Below are positions 1 through 10,904 of a stretch of 64,000 nucleotides of DNA, in pieces. Origin of the DNA: Bythopirellula sp041737835 (lineage in GTDB: Bacteria; Planctomycetota; Planctomycetia; Pirellulales; Lacipirellulaceae); NCBI GenBank assembly GCA_041737835.1, contig JBGSQY010000010.1. One strand, 5' to 3'. Under the pieces are notes generated by a model. That model saw only the letters and a list, made by a program, of their open reading frames with translations, ran no database searches and had not been told where the DNA came from. The position numbers were made by a program, and so were the translations under genes. How positions within the stretch are numbered: position 1 is the stretch's first letter; each line of letters starts with the position of its first letter.

Positions 1-2559
<2,559 letters not shown>

Positions 2560-2831
2560 CATTTATCCAAAGCTCTCATCCAAAGACATTTGTCTTTAAA
2601 ATCTGAAACTCAAGATAAATTGCGATTTGAACTACATTTATTTCCAGATCACACTTTTCACGGACATACAGTCTCCGTGTGGCTGCGTGTCTGGGAGTAA
2701 CGCTCGAAAAAAATCTTGTAATCTAAGGACAAAGGAGATTCGATTCAGACCCCTACTGCCTGCCGCCATGCACTCCCTGCAAAAGGGTACACATCCAGCA
2801 AGCGGGCCTGATTCGAAAATCAGATGCCACT

Positions 2832-2860
2832 CTTACAATTCAAATTCACCAAATTGTCAA
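2832..2860 (-). promoter_or_regulatory. Candidate proximal 23S rRNA promoter
   Basis: On the minus strand a perfect -35 TTGACA (2855-2860) is followed after 17 bases by TGTAAG (2832-2837), a 4/6 match to the -10 consensus. Just downstream lies a hairpin with a TTCG loop (2808-2823). Position and orientation fit transcription of the 23S gene. This is a motif prediction only. Confidence 0.45.
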
Positions 2861-2972
2861 AGATCATTCGGCCGCTTCCAAGCTCCCCAGCTAAGGGAAC
2901 TCTTCAGCAACCGTGGCCCTATCGGCCAACCCTTTTCACCAACCGCCAAGAAACTTGGCTGTTGAATGAACA

Positions 2973-3004
2973 GGAGACAGCAAGATGGCTCACCTTACTG
3001 TCTC
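2973..3004 (-). other. Hairpin between the two candidate rRNA promoters
   Basis: Arms GGAGACAGCAAG (2973-2984) and CTTACTGTCTCC (2993-3004) pair over 12 positions with one mismatched or wobble position around a 9-base loop. It lies between the two promoter candidates, so only transcripts from the distal one would carry it. No T-run follows on the minus strand, so a simple intrinsic terminator is unlikely. Confidence 0.4.
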
Positions 3005-3028
3005 CCGCCCACTCATGGGGAACTTCAA

Positions 3029-3056
3029 ATAGTAGCAAGTTCCGAGAGTCTGTCAA
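3029..3056 (-). promoter_or_regulatory. Candidate distal 23S rRNA promoter
   Basis: The minus strand reads TTGACA (3051-3056), a 16-base spacer, then TACTAT (3029-3034), a 4/6 match to the -10 box. With the similar element at 2832-2860 this suggests tandem promoters, as is usual for rRNA genes. Motif prediction only. Confidence 0.4.
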
Positions 3057-3221
3057 AGGGGTATTCTGTCGAAATTTTCCCCTTTTGTCGTCCTGTTTCC
3101 GACCGCACTTGAGCGGCGGAACGAGAATTCTAGTGATACGACGCCGGCTGGCAAGGGGGCCCAGAAATCATTTTCCCGCAGCTGGCCTCGCCAGGGGAAG
3201 AGACTTGATAAAAGCTGCCGA

Positions 3222-3632
3222 TTATCCGGCCTCGAAAAACGTCCGCGCTCGCGCACAGAGCCAGCCAACGGCAGCGGCAGTTCCCGCTAGCACAGCCAGA
3301 TCGAGCCACAGCATCGCGGCGAGCGGCACGCCCTGGCCCAGCGAAAGGATGTCGTAAAAATAGTGAACGCCCAACATGAAACGGCCGCCAAGATCGGTCC
3401 ACACCGAAGCAGATACCACGAATGCCCCAACACAAAACGCGCGGCGATCACCGCGTCCCATGATAATGCCCAAAAGAAGCAGGCTAATTGCAATTAACCA
3501 GAACAGTCCGATGAGCAGATGGCTAATCTCGATGGGCACAAAAACGGCCACGCCGCACAACAGAGCGAAGAGAGTCATCGCCGCAAAGAGCGAACCCAGG
3601 CTGAATCGAAAATCTGGAGAAGTTGCGGGCAC
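3222..3632 (-). CDS. Small multi-pass membrane protein, unknown function
   Basis: Encodes about 136 residues with three to four hydrophobic segments (LFAAMTLFALLCGVAVFV, LLIGLFWLIAISLLLLGII, a weaker middle one, and MLWLDLAVLAGTAAAVGWL near the end). I do not recognise a family; small proteins beginning with FSLRxLF-like segments are common in planctomycetes. The frame is open upstream to a GTG at 3665, but that start lies inside the terminator hairpin of the preceding diguanylate cyclase gene, so the GTG at 3632 is chosen. It is co-oriented with the 23S gene, whose candidate promoters lie beyond its stop. Confidence 0.6.
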   Translation of the reverse strand: MPATSPDFRFSLGSLFAAMTLFALLCGVAVFVPIEISHLLIGLFWLIAISLLLLGIIMGRGDRRAFCVGAFVVSASVWTDLGGRFMLGVHYFYDILSLGQGVPLAAMLWLDLAVLAGTAAAVGWLCARARTFFEAG

Positions 3633-3649
3633 GCTTCTATCGTAACATG

Positions 3650-3706
3650 AAAAAAGCCGCGCCACCTTGGCCCCGATCAGAAATCGGTTACAAGACGGCG
3701 CGGCTT
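3650..3706 (-). terminator. Intrinsic terminator of the diguanylate cyclase gene
   Basis: On the minus strand arms AAGCCGCGCC (3697-3706) and GGCGCGGCTT (3654-3663) pair perfectly and are followed by a run of T (3650-3655). The loop of about 33 bases contains its own small stem (CCGAT/ATCGG). It begins about 20 bases after the stop of the 3728-5179 gene. Confidence 0.8.
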
Positions 3707-3727
3707 ACTGAAATCTTGTACCAAAAC

Positions 3728-5179
3728 TTAACCGACCGTCACGAGTTTCTGGCTCGTACCAACCATTTCTTTCGCGCGATCCATGAATGTTTCGGCATTG
3801 TCGGCTGCTTCCAGGGCAGCGATTCCCACGCTCACTTGCAGCGTGATCTTCGTGGCTCCCAAGGGAATCGAACAGCCAGCCAGTGCCGATTGAATTCGAT
3901 TGCCCACGACCGTGGCTTCCCGTTCTTGACTTCCTGGGAGCATAACTATGAATTCACCCGGCAACATTCGGCCAAGCAGATCCATCTCACGCAAAGCACC
4001 ACCGACGAATTGGCTCACGCTGTCGAGCAGCAAGTCGCTCAAGGCATCGCCGAATTCTCGTTCCAAAGCATTAAATCCCACCACCTTGAGATACATGACT
4101 GTCAGGGGCTGGGCGTAGCGCTGGCTTTCTGAAACGCGACGCTGGAGTTCCATCGCGAAGGCGATTTGATCAGGCAACTGCTTGTATGCGGCAAACTTTT
4201 CATTCGCGATTTTGGGTTGGCCAGGATTATCCAGCGGCAGGCTGCTGTCGCCGTCGTGCCAATAGCCACGGTTGCGGCCGTTATCTTTCGCACAATAAAT
4301 CGCTTCGTCAGAACGACGAACTAAGCGTGCTGCATCGTCGCTCTTGGTGATCTCCGCGACCCCCATACTGGCGGTTACGTTCAGGGATTTCCCATCGAAT
4401 TTGACCCGCGTAGCCTGGATGGCTTCGCGGATTCGCTCGGCAGCGATCCGGGCTTGGGTGATCGTCGTATTGGGCATCACGAGGCCAAATTCCTCGCCAC
4501 CATAGCGACAGGCCAGATCGGTGGATTTGGCATTCTTACTAAGCGTGTTGGCCACTTGTCGCAACACTTCGTCACCGGCTTGATGGCCATAGGTGTCGTT
4601 AAACTTCTTGAAGTGATCGACGTCGAACAGCAACAAGCACATGGGCCGACCATCTTTGCGGAAGCGGTTTACACCACGGTCCAAGGCGTCGTCGAATGCG
4701 CGGCGATTCGCCAGCTTCGTGAGCGAATCAGTCCGCGCTTCTGTCTGTTGTGTTCTCAGCTCTTCCGCTTGCGATTGAATTTTCTTTTCGGCGTCGACGA
4801 GACGTACCTGCAGCTTTTGATTGGCCTGCAAAATCTCCGCAAGTGCCGCGGTCACCTCCGACGAGGCGTTAATCGATTCAGGGCGAATCGCCTCCAAACG
4901 GTCAGAAAGAACCGTGACGATCTGGTTGTGGGCACCGACGTCCGAAGCCACGTGAGCAGCCAAGTCTTTCAACTGCTGCACGGCCATGTCGGCGCGCTCG
5001 GCATCCAGGATTCTCTGCTCCTGATTAATTGTATTGGCATGATCGGTAGAATCGGTGTTGGCTTCACAATGATTGCGAAGATACCAGTAAGCACCGATGA
5101 AACCGACGCAAAACGCCGTAAAAGCCAGCGATGCGTCCATCAAAACATATTGGAGCGAAACTCCCAACGGTAGCAACAT
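3728..5179 (-). CDS. Membrane-anchored diguanylate cyclase with tandem GGDEF domains
   Basis: A 483-residue protein predicted to make cyclic di-GMP from two GTP. One hydrophobic segment lies at about residues 16-34, then a coiled-coil-like stretch (about 105-150), then a first GGDEF domain from about 151 with FDVDHFKKFNDTYGHQAGDE and an active-site GGEEF at 227-231. A second, diverged GGDEF-like domain runs from about 335 to the end and carries LPGEF at 406-410, so it is probably inactive. The inhibitory RxxD site before GGEEF is KSTD, so product inhibition may be weakened. The ATG at 5179 has a GGAG about 7 bases upstream. A strong terminator follows the gene, so it is probably monocistronic. 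Confidence 0.93.
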   Translation of the reverse strand: MLLPLGVSLQYVLMDASLAFTAFCVGFIGAYWYLRNHCEANTDSTDHANTINQEQRILDAERADMAVQQLKDLAAHVASDVGAHNQIVTVLSDRLEAIRPESINASSEVTAALAEILQANQKLQVRLVDAEKKIQSQAEELRTQQTEARTDSLTKLANRRAFDDALDRGVNRFRKDGRPMCLLLFDVDHFKKFNDTYGHQAGDEVLRQVANTLSKNAKSTDLACRYGGEEFGLVMPNTTITQARIAAERIREAIQATRVKFDGKSLNVTASMGVAEITKSDDAARLVRRSDEAIYCAKDNGRNRGYWHDGDSSLPLDNPGQPKIANEKFAAYKQLPDQIAFAMELQRRVSESQRYAQPLTVMYLKVVGFNALEREFGDALSDLLLDSVSQFVGGALREMDLLGRMLPGEFIVMLPGSQEREATVVGNRIQSALAGCSIPLGATKITLQVSVGIAALEAADNAETFMDRAKEMVGTSQKLVTVG

Positions 5180-5489
5180 CTTAGTACTCCAGGCAAATGG
5201 CTACTTGACAGCGCTGGCTCGTGGCGAACCAGACGGGGTCGCTGTTTTTCGCTTCTTTTAGAACATTTTCAGTTCCTGCCCCGCACTAAAATAGGTTGGT
5301 CTTGATTCGAGTCAAACCAATTATTGAGTGCTTGCGAACCATATCCGTGGTTAATCCCCCATCAATTGCGCGTAACTGTACTAAAGGTAAACCCCCGACC
5401 AAATTGGAAGGGTTGAAACGATTGCGGGGGTTATCACACCGCAAGCGACTGCGAAAAAACCGAGGTTCCGCTGCGCAAAAAGAAGCTAA
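5180..5489. other. Intergenic region with a weak terminator-like hairpin
   Basis: No gene is supported here. A hairpin with arms AACCCCCG (5390-5397) and CGGGGGTT (5425-5432) lies downstream of the 5490-6596 gene on the minus strand and is followed by TTTACCTTT, so it may end that transcript. The promoter of the diguanylate cyclase gene should lie in 5180-5300, but no clear -35/-10 pair stands out. Confidence 0.35.
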
Positions 5490-6596
5490 TCAACACGTTA
5501 GCCGGCATCGTCTCGATGCCGTGGAGCGATGACACTGACAGAATAAGAAAGCTACAAAACTTATAACCATCCCGCTCGGCTCGGGTACGTGAAAACTCCC
5601 CGTCAACAAGCTCGCGGCAAGGCTACGCCCATTGTTCTGCCGCCACAACCAAAGATCATAATCATTGGCAATTAGATTGCCGTCGGCATCGCCCACGCCC
5701 TGCTGCCAGGCGAGAAAATCGCGACCATCAACGTCGCCATCGCCGTCCATGTCGCCGTGCAAACCCAAGAGTTTATTCGAAACTTGCCACCCCAAATCCT
5801 TAAGTGCCGCGTAATCGAGCGGCGTGAAAACTTGCCTTCGTCCCAAAAACAACGATGCCGTCATGGCCGTGGTTTGTTCACCAAGAATAGAAGGATTTGT
5901 CGTGCCGGAGGCCCAATGATTGTCATCGGTCGTTAAGGCAACCCCCGCGCCCATAAGCGAAATTACCGATGCACCGTCGAAGCGATGATTGGAAACCAGA
6001 TTGTCAAAAGACGGCGCAGTGCCAAACCCAAATACATGTGCCAGTTCGTGAAAGGCAATCGTCAGAAAATCGACCTGCCCCGGTCCAGGCTGTGTGTCGA
6101 TCCCAAAGTGCCAATTCCGCGGCGAACCATTGTTGAGCGTGTCAAAAGCAATCGATCCACCCCACGTGGCAAAGTCGAAAGCGCCCGCCCCAATCACAGT
6201 CCCCTGCCCTCGGCTAAGCGAAACCGTTCCTAAACCCGGCCCGGCCTCCCCCACTTGATTGCCCGGCATGTCGTAGCCACCGGCGTACAGCACCAACGAG
6301 TTCGCCGGGATATTCAGATTACTCAACGTCGTACCGTTGCCTGTGTCGGGATCACTAAAACTCGCTGTCCAAGCGGGGCTTGCCGGAATTGTTGAGAGCG
6401 AATCCGCAAATGGCTCGAATGCCTTCACAGCGAACTGCAAAGCCGTAAGTGCCTCGGGCTGATCGATAAAAAAGTCACCCGGTCCACACCCACCCGTCGC
6501 TTGGCACATCAGTCGCACATCGATGGTCAACGCCTGCGCGCAGCTGGCCCACAGCCACACAAAGGCACACACGAGGATCGACCCACGAAAAGACAT
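5490..6596 (-). CDS. Secreted metalloprotease-like PEP-CTERM protein with dockerin-like repeat
   Basis: About 368 residues. The chosen ATG (6596) starts a signal peptide (MSFRGSILVCAFVWLWASC) cleaved near AQA; the frame is open for another 34 codons without a signal. The central part holds a zinc-protease motif HELAHVFGFG followed by a later SLMG and NHW. A calcium-binding dockerin-like stretch (GDMDGDGDVDGRDFLAWQ) comes next. The C-terminus has VPEPSG plus a hydrophobic segment, the PEP-CTERM sorting signal read by an exosortase not present here. The third zinc ligand expected two residues after the final FG is absent; the later NHW histidine may replace it. The last codons fall in a palindromic repeat (5492-5520). 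Confidence 0.8.
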   Translation of the reverse strand: MSFRGSILVCAFVWLWASCAQALTIDVRLMCQATGGCGPGDFFIDQPEALTALQFAVKAFEPFADSLSTIPASPAWTASFSDPDTGNGTTLSNLNIPANSLVLYAGGYDMPGNQVGEAGPGLGTVSLSRGQGTVIGAGAFDFATWGGSIAFDTLNNGSPRNWHFGIDTQPGPGQVDFLTIAFHELAHVFGFGTAPSFDNLVSNHRFDGASVISLMGAGVALTTDDNHWASGTTNPSILGEQTTAMTASLFLGRRQVFTPLDYAALKDLGWQVSNKLLGLHGDMDGDGDVDGRDFLAWQQGVGDADGNLIANDYDLWLWRQNNGRSLAASLLTGSFHVPEPSGMVISFVAFLFCQCHRSTASRRCRLTC

Positions 6597-6766
6597 GGCA
6601 CTCTTAAATTCGCTGTTCCGAGAAAGGCCGACTGGCCAAAGTTCTATTTTAGCCAGCGACTGCATTTTTTGGTGAACAAAAGCGCTCGGCACGATCATCT
6701 TGCTGTACGGATTCTCACGGAACGGCGATTTTTAGCTCGTTTTTGCGGAAAATTAGGCGGCCAGTC

Positions 6767-7357
6767 ATGCATGTTTCGAATCACAGACTCGCAGCATCGC
6801 TGATCGAACTCTTGGTCGTGATTTTCATCATGGGAATCATGATGGGTCTTCTCTTGCCAGCCCTGCAGCGTGCCCGCGCGCGTGCCGATGAAACCGTTTG
6901 CGATAACAACATCCGTCAGCTCCAAATGGCACTCTCGCAATTTATCAGCAGCAAGGAACGCTTTCCCCTTCCTCACTATTGGACCGTCGACCTGCTCCCC
7001 TGGATCGAACAGCGACCGCTATCCGATATCATGAAAAGTGGCTTCAAAGTCGGCGATAACTTTCCCCGCCCGCCGCTTATGAATTGTCCCTTCCAGCAAG
7101 ACTTCGACAGCCGCTTCCCGCAAATCGGCTATTGCCATTACGTCCTCACGGTCGATCGCGATGAGAACGGCAGACCGCTCCTGGAATACGGTTGGAATCT
7201 CGGCGACCGCAAACTGCTCGACGAAAGCATGCCGCAAGAACCTTGGTACGTTGGCCCCGAGATGTCGCACCTGGCTCAGCAAGGCATGTTCGCCAATGAA
7301 GAAGGGCCACACATAGGCGGGCGATTCGATACGAGTATGGGTTACTTTCCCAAGTAA
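6767..7357 (+). CDS. Type IV pilin-like / pseudopilin protein
   Basis: About 196 residues. The N-terminus has a hydrophobic prepilin-like helix (ASLIELLVVIFIMGIMMGLL) preceded by basic residues, with the glutamate typical of position 5 of mature pilins, followed by a periplasmic domain rich in Trp and Pro (FPLPHYWTVDLLPWIEQRP). This fits a substrate of a type II secretion or type IV pilus machine and resembles planctomycete DUF1559-type proteins, but I do not recognise the globular part. The ATG at 6767 follows AGGCGG; an in-frame ATG at 6743 has no site. The gene is divergent from the metalloprotease gene and its stop lies only 4 bases from the stop of the convergent cyclase gene. Confidence 0.75.
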   Translation: MHVSNHRLAASLIELLVVIFIMGIMMGLLLPALQRARARADETVCDNNIRQLQMALSQFISSKERFPLPHYWTVDLLPWIEQRPLSDIMKSGFKVGDNFPRPPLMNCPFQQDFDSRFPQIGYCHYVLTVDRDENGRPLLEYGWNLGDRKLLDESMPQEPWYVGPEMSHLAQQGMFANEEGPHIGGRFDTSMGYFPK

Positions 7358-7361
7358 CGGG

Positions 7362-8657
7362 TTAAACCATGGTCCTCTGATGAGCCACAAGCTCCGGGCT
7401 ATGCACCTTTTTACGCTCGCCTATGAGCCAGTACGTCTTCATCTGGCACTTACCTTTGAGTTCGACCAGCCCACGCTCTTCGATCACAAAGTCATTTTCT
7501 AATTGTGATGCTGCGTACTCGGAAAGTTGGATTCGCCCTGGCATGCCACTCGATTCCATCCGGCTGGCCGTATTCACCGTGTCGCCCCATACGTCGTAGG
7601 CGAACTTCTTGATGCCGATCACCCCAGCGACCGCAGGCCCGGTGTGAATGCCGATCCGGATGCTCACGGGATACTCAGCCCCCTCGTTGAACTTTTCGAC
7701 AACTTCGAGCATCTCGAGTGCCATCCGCGAAACGTCCTTGGCATGACAGGCTCGCTTCTCGGGGAATCCCCCCGCCACCATGTAGGCATCGCCGATGGTC
7801 TTAATCTTTTCCAAATCATGCTTTGCCGCCAGATCGTCAAACGCCGAGAACATGCGATTGAGATAACTGACCAACTCGGTCGGCGAAACCTTCTCCGACA
7901 TCGCCGTGAAGCCAACGATATCGGAAAACATGACGGTCGCCGAATCGAAATGATCGGCGATAATGCAATTGTCTTCCTTGAGCCGTTGGGCAATCGGAGC
8001 CGGCAAGATATTCAGCAGCAGCTTTTCCGACTTTTGTTTCTCAATGTCGAGGGCTGCTTCGGCCTTGCGTGCGGCCTCGCTGTAGACGTACGACATGATG
8101 GCTAGAATGGTGAACGCCGTGGTGACATTGGCCATCAGGAAGACTTCCTGGGTAACCTCACCTAGATCGACGTGCGGAACGAGCCAATATTGAACATGGT
8201 AATAGTATCCGAGGAATGAAAAGAGTGATACCAAAAACATACCGATAGGAATCGACATGGGCTGGAAATTCATCATGAAGGCAAAGGCCACGATGACGAG
8301 TAGAAAGTATTGAAAGCCATAGTCCCAACCCAGGTAATAGATGGCGATTCCCTGGTGAACCACCACCTCGGTCATGCCGATCAGCACTGCTAACAGGATC
8401 ATGCCTGTGGAGCGCAGGAAGACGATGCAGAACAGGAAGATGAGCGTGCTGACAATGTTGATACCGCTCAACAGGGTGAAACCCAACGACGCGAAAACGA
8501 ATATCCAAGCAAAGTGCAACACGAACGCCATAAAGTTGGCGATCAGCATCGAGTAGTACTTGCGCTGATCATAGCGCTCGATATTGGGAGGCAACGCGAA
8601 ACAATTGTCCAGTTTCGCTTTGATCCAATTGGAAAACCTAGGCGGAAGCAACGGCAT
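7362..8657 (-). CDS. Membrane-bound class III adenylate cyclase
   Basis: About 431 residues from the ATG at 8657 (AGG 8 bases upstream); an in-frame ATG at 8708 has no ribosome site. Six or so transmembrane helices fill the first half, then a linker helix and a C-terminal class III nucleotide cyclase domain. Visible catalytic features are MFSDIVGFTAMS (first metal Asp), EKIKTIGDAYMVAGG (second metal Asp and the Lys that favours adenine), YDVWGDTVNTASRM (adenine-specifying Asp plus transition-state Asn and Arg). All catalytic residues are therefore present and the substrate is predicted to be ATP. The gene is convergent with the pilin-like gene and divergent from malic enzyme. Confidence 0.92.
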   Translation of the reverse strand: MPLLPPRFSNWIKAKLDNCFALPPNIERYDQRKYYSMLIANFMAFVLHFAWIFVFASLGFTLLSGINIVSTLIFLFCIVFLRSTGMILLAVLIGMTEVVVHQGIAIYYLGWDYGFQYFLLVIVAFAFMMNFQPMSIPIGMFLVSLFSFLGYYYHVQYWLVPHVDLGEVTQEVFLMANVTTAFTILAIMSYVYSEAARKAEAALDIEKQKSEKLLLNILPAPIAQRLKEDNCIIADHFDSATVMFSDIVGFTAMSEKVSPTELVSYLNRMFSAFDDLAAKHDLEKIKTIGDAYMVAGGFPEKRACHAKDVSRMALEMLEVVEKFNEGAEYPVSIRIGIHTGPAVAGVIGIKKFAYDVWGDTVNTASRMESSGMPGRIQLSEYAASQLENDFVIEERGLVELKGKCQMKTYWLIGERKKVHSPELVAHQRTMV

Positions 8658-8937
8658 GCTGTACCTGAGTGGAAGAGCGGCGAATTGTCGAGCAGGCGAT
8701 CTCCCCATGATAGCAGATGCGACACACGAAAACTCTAGCGATTTTTTCCGAGACTCAACTATGCCGCCAGAATTGGTCCCGATTATTCCAATTTGGAAAA
8801 ATCTGAGCACGCTGGATGACAAACGGGGGGTCATCACAGTCAGTTCAGGGTTGGCATTTCAAACGATTCGGCTGTGTGGTTAAATTCTGATCACCTCATC
8901 TGACAATTTGTTGCCAAGCACGGAAAAGGACTTCGTC

Positions 8938-10581
8938 ATGCCAACCAATCCCTCCAAGAGCAGTAAACGCGGCATCGAACTCCTCCACGATCCCACGCTC
9001 AATAAAGCCACGGCCTACAGCGCAGCCGAGCGCGAGTCCCTTGGACTCACCGGACTAATTCCCGAAGTGACCGAATCCGAGGACTTGCAGCTTAACCGGG
9101 TCCTACAACAGCTCGGCCACAAGACGACGGACCTGGATCGCTATATCTATCTGGCTGGGCTGCTTGATCACAATGAAACACTCTTTTATCGGACCGTGAT
9201 GTCCGACCCCGAGCGTTTCCTGCCCATCGTCTACGATCCCACGATTGGCGAAGCCTGCTTGAAGTTCGGCCACATCTACCGTCGCACACGGGGAATGTAC
9301 CTGTCCATCACACACAAAGGCCGCGTCAAAGAAGTGCTCCGGAATTGGCCTGTGAAGGACATCCGCGTGATCTGCGTGACCGACGGCGGTCGCATATTGG
9401 GCCTCGGCGACTTGGGTGCCAACGGCATGGGCATTCCGATTGGTAAGTTGCAACTCTACACCGCCTGCGCCGGCGTCCCCCCGCAAGGGCTGCTGCCGAT
9501 GTACCTCGATGCCGGCACGAACAATCAAGCGTATCTCAACGACCCGCTCTACCTTGGTCTCAAGCAGCCGCGTCCCACGACAGAAAAGCTAGTCGAATTC
9601 GTCGACGAGTTTGTCGACGCCGTGCAAGAAGTCTTTCCCCACTGCTGCATCCATTTTGAAGACTGGACCGGCAGCGATGCCGTCCACTTGCTCGCGCGTT
9701 ATCGCGACAAAGTCTCCTGCTACAACGACGACATCCAAGGGACAGGCAGCGTCACGCTCGCCGGATTGCTCGCCGCGCTCAAAATCAAAGGGGGCAAAGT
9801 TCGCGACCAACGCATTCTGTTCCTCGGTGCCGGTTCCGCGGCTATCGGACTCGCGGGACTCATCGCCTCCGCCGCCGTTGCCGAAGGCCTCACGCTCGCC
9901 GAGGCCCAGGCCAGAATATCAATGTTCGACGTCAACGGACTGCTCGAACCAAGCCGCAACGACCTGTTCGATTTCCAGCAGCCCTACGCGCATCCTCATG
10001 CGCCGTGTCGTGATTTGGTCGCGGCGATCGAATCCGTTCAACCCACGGTGCTCATCGGCGTCAGCACGGTCGGCAACACCTTCACGCAGCCAGTGATCGA
10101 AGCGATGGCCCGGTTGAATGATCGCCCCGTCATTTTGGCCCTTTCCAATCCCACCGAGCATGCCGAATGTACCCCCGAGGCGGCGTACAAGTGGTCAAAA
10201 GGCAAAGCCATCTACGCGGCGGGCGTACAGTTTCCACCGGTGACGCTCGACGGCAAAACCTTCGTCCCGGGGCAGGCCAACAATTTTTACATCTTCCCCG
10301 CCGTGGGAATGGCGATTTATGCCACGAACCCCCAGCGCGTGACTGACGAAATGTTCATCGCCGCCGCCCACGCCCTGGCCGACCAAGTCACCCCCGCGGA
10401 ACTCGCCCAAGGAACACTCTACCCACCACAAGCCAACATCCTCGAAGTCGAGATCAAGATCGCAACCCGCGTGGCGGAAGTGGTGTTCGAGCAGAATTTG
10501 GCAAGGATCGCGCGCCCGAACGATATGGAAGCATTTATTCGCTCTCTGGTGTACAACGCGAGCTACAGTGAGCTGGCGTGA
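8938..10581 (+). CDS. maeA: NAD-dependent malic enzyme
   Basis: 547 residues, the normal size for the large (bacterial/eukaryotic) malic enzyme family, which oxidatively decarboxylates malate to pyruvate in the cytoplasm. Seen in the sequence are PIVYDPTIG (catalytic Tyr about residue 99), GIPIGKLQLY (catalytic Lys about 170), metal-binding HFEDWTGSDA and CYNDDIQGTG, and the dinucleotide-binding loop LFLGAGSAAIGLAG. ALSNPTEHAECT matches the conserved C-terminal loop. The ATG at 8938 has AAAGGA 8 bases upstream; an upstream in-frame TTG at 8908 is unlikely. NAD rather than NADP use is inferred from family similarity. Confidence 0.94.
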   Translation: MPTNPSKSSKRGIELLHDPTLNKATAYSAAERESLGLTGLIPEVTESEDLQLNRVLQQLGHKTTDLDRYIYLAGLLDHNETLFYRTVMSDPERFLPIVYDPTIGEACLKFGHIYRRTRGMYLSITHKGRVKEVLRNWPVKDIRVICVTDGGRILGLGDLGANGMGIPIGKLQLYTACAGVPPQGLLPMYLDAGTNNQAYLNDPLYLGLKQPRPTTEKLVEFVDEFVDAVQEVFPHCCIHFEDWTGSDAVHLLARYRDKVSCYNDDIQGTGSVTLAGLLAALKIKGGKVRDQRILFLGAGSAAIGLAGLIASAAVAEGLTLAEAQARISMFDVNGLLEPSRNDLFDFQQPYAHPHAPCRDLVAAIESVQPTVLIGVSTVGNTFTQPVIEAMARLNDRPVILALSNPTEHAECTPEAAYKWSKGKAIYAAGVQFPPVTLDGKTFVPGQANNFYIFPAVGMAIYATNPQRVTDEMFIAAAHALADQVTPAELAQGTLYPPQANILEVEIKIATRVAEVVFEQNLARIARPNDMEAFIRSLVYNASYSELA

Positions 10582-10620
10582 TCACCACAAAACCGCGACC
10601 GCTGGTTGCGAGAGAATAAG

Positions 10621-10689
10621 CCACGGATGAAACACGGAAGCTCACGGATGCAAATATCTCATCCGTGTTTAATCCGTGCCAATCCGTGG
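10621..10689. repeat. Palindromic intergenic repeat (CCACGGAT type)
   Basis: The element is built from repeated CACGGAT and ATCCGTG words in opposite orientation, with outer arms CCACGGAT (10621-10628) and ATCCGTGG (10682-10689) and inner CACGGATG/CATCCGTG arms. It sits between the convergent malic enzyme and clpX genes. Similar sequences are widespread in planctomycete intergenic DNA (recollection, not checked). Confidence 0.7.
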
Positions 10690-10771
10690 CCAATTTCTCT
10701 GTGAACTCTGTGGCCAATCATTCCACCCACTTACGTAGGTGGCTCGCCCAATTTCATCAACTTCTACCAAC

Positions 10772-10809
10772 AAAAAAAACGGGCCCGGGTAATTAAACCC
10801 GGGCCCGTT
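10772..10809 (-). terminator. Intrinsic terminator of clpX
   Basis: A perfect 13-base-pair stem, AACGGGCCCGGGT (10778-10790) with ACCCGGGCCCGTT (10797-10809), around a 6-base loop. On the minus strand it is followed by eight T residues (10772-10779). It lies about 95 bases downstream of the clpX stop and is the strongest terminator in the window. Confidence 0.93.
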
Positions 10810-10904
10810 AACCGTTAGTGCGTGCTTTACCCCCGCAGCAAACTTCGTCATCCAAGACGACAGCCGATCCGCGGGATTGAACGACACGCACTCTTAAAAC
10901 GCAT

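Larger units (their letters stand above)
2560..3221 (-). other. 23S rRNA leader and upstream region
   Basis: This gap of about 660 bases holds no convincing gene. Read on the minus strand it has two TTGACA-type promoter candidates and several hairpins: GGAGACAG-type stem at 2973-3004, CCAAG/CTTGG at 2947-2959, CTGTT/AACAG at 2960-2974, CTGATT-TTCG-AATCAG at 2808-2823, and CACGGA/TCCGTG at 2659-2679. The density of hairpins fits a structured precursor rRNA leader. Short open frames on the plus strand here have no recognisable protein features. Confidence 0.6.

Noticed and set aside
2627..3435. Open frames in the rRNA leader region
   Set aside because: Random-looking composition, no ribosome sites, and overlap with promoter and hairpin signals.
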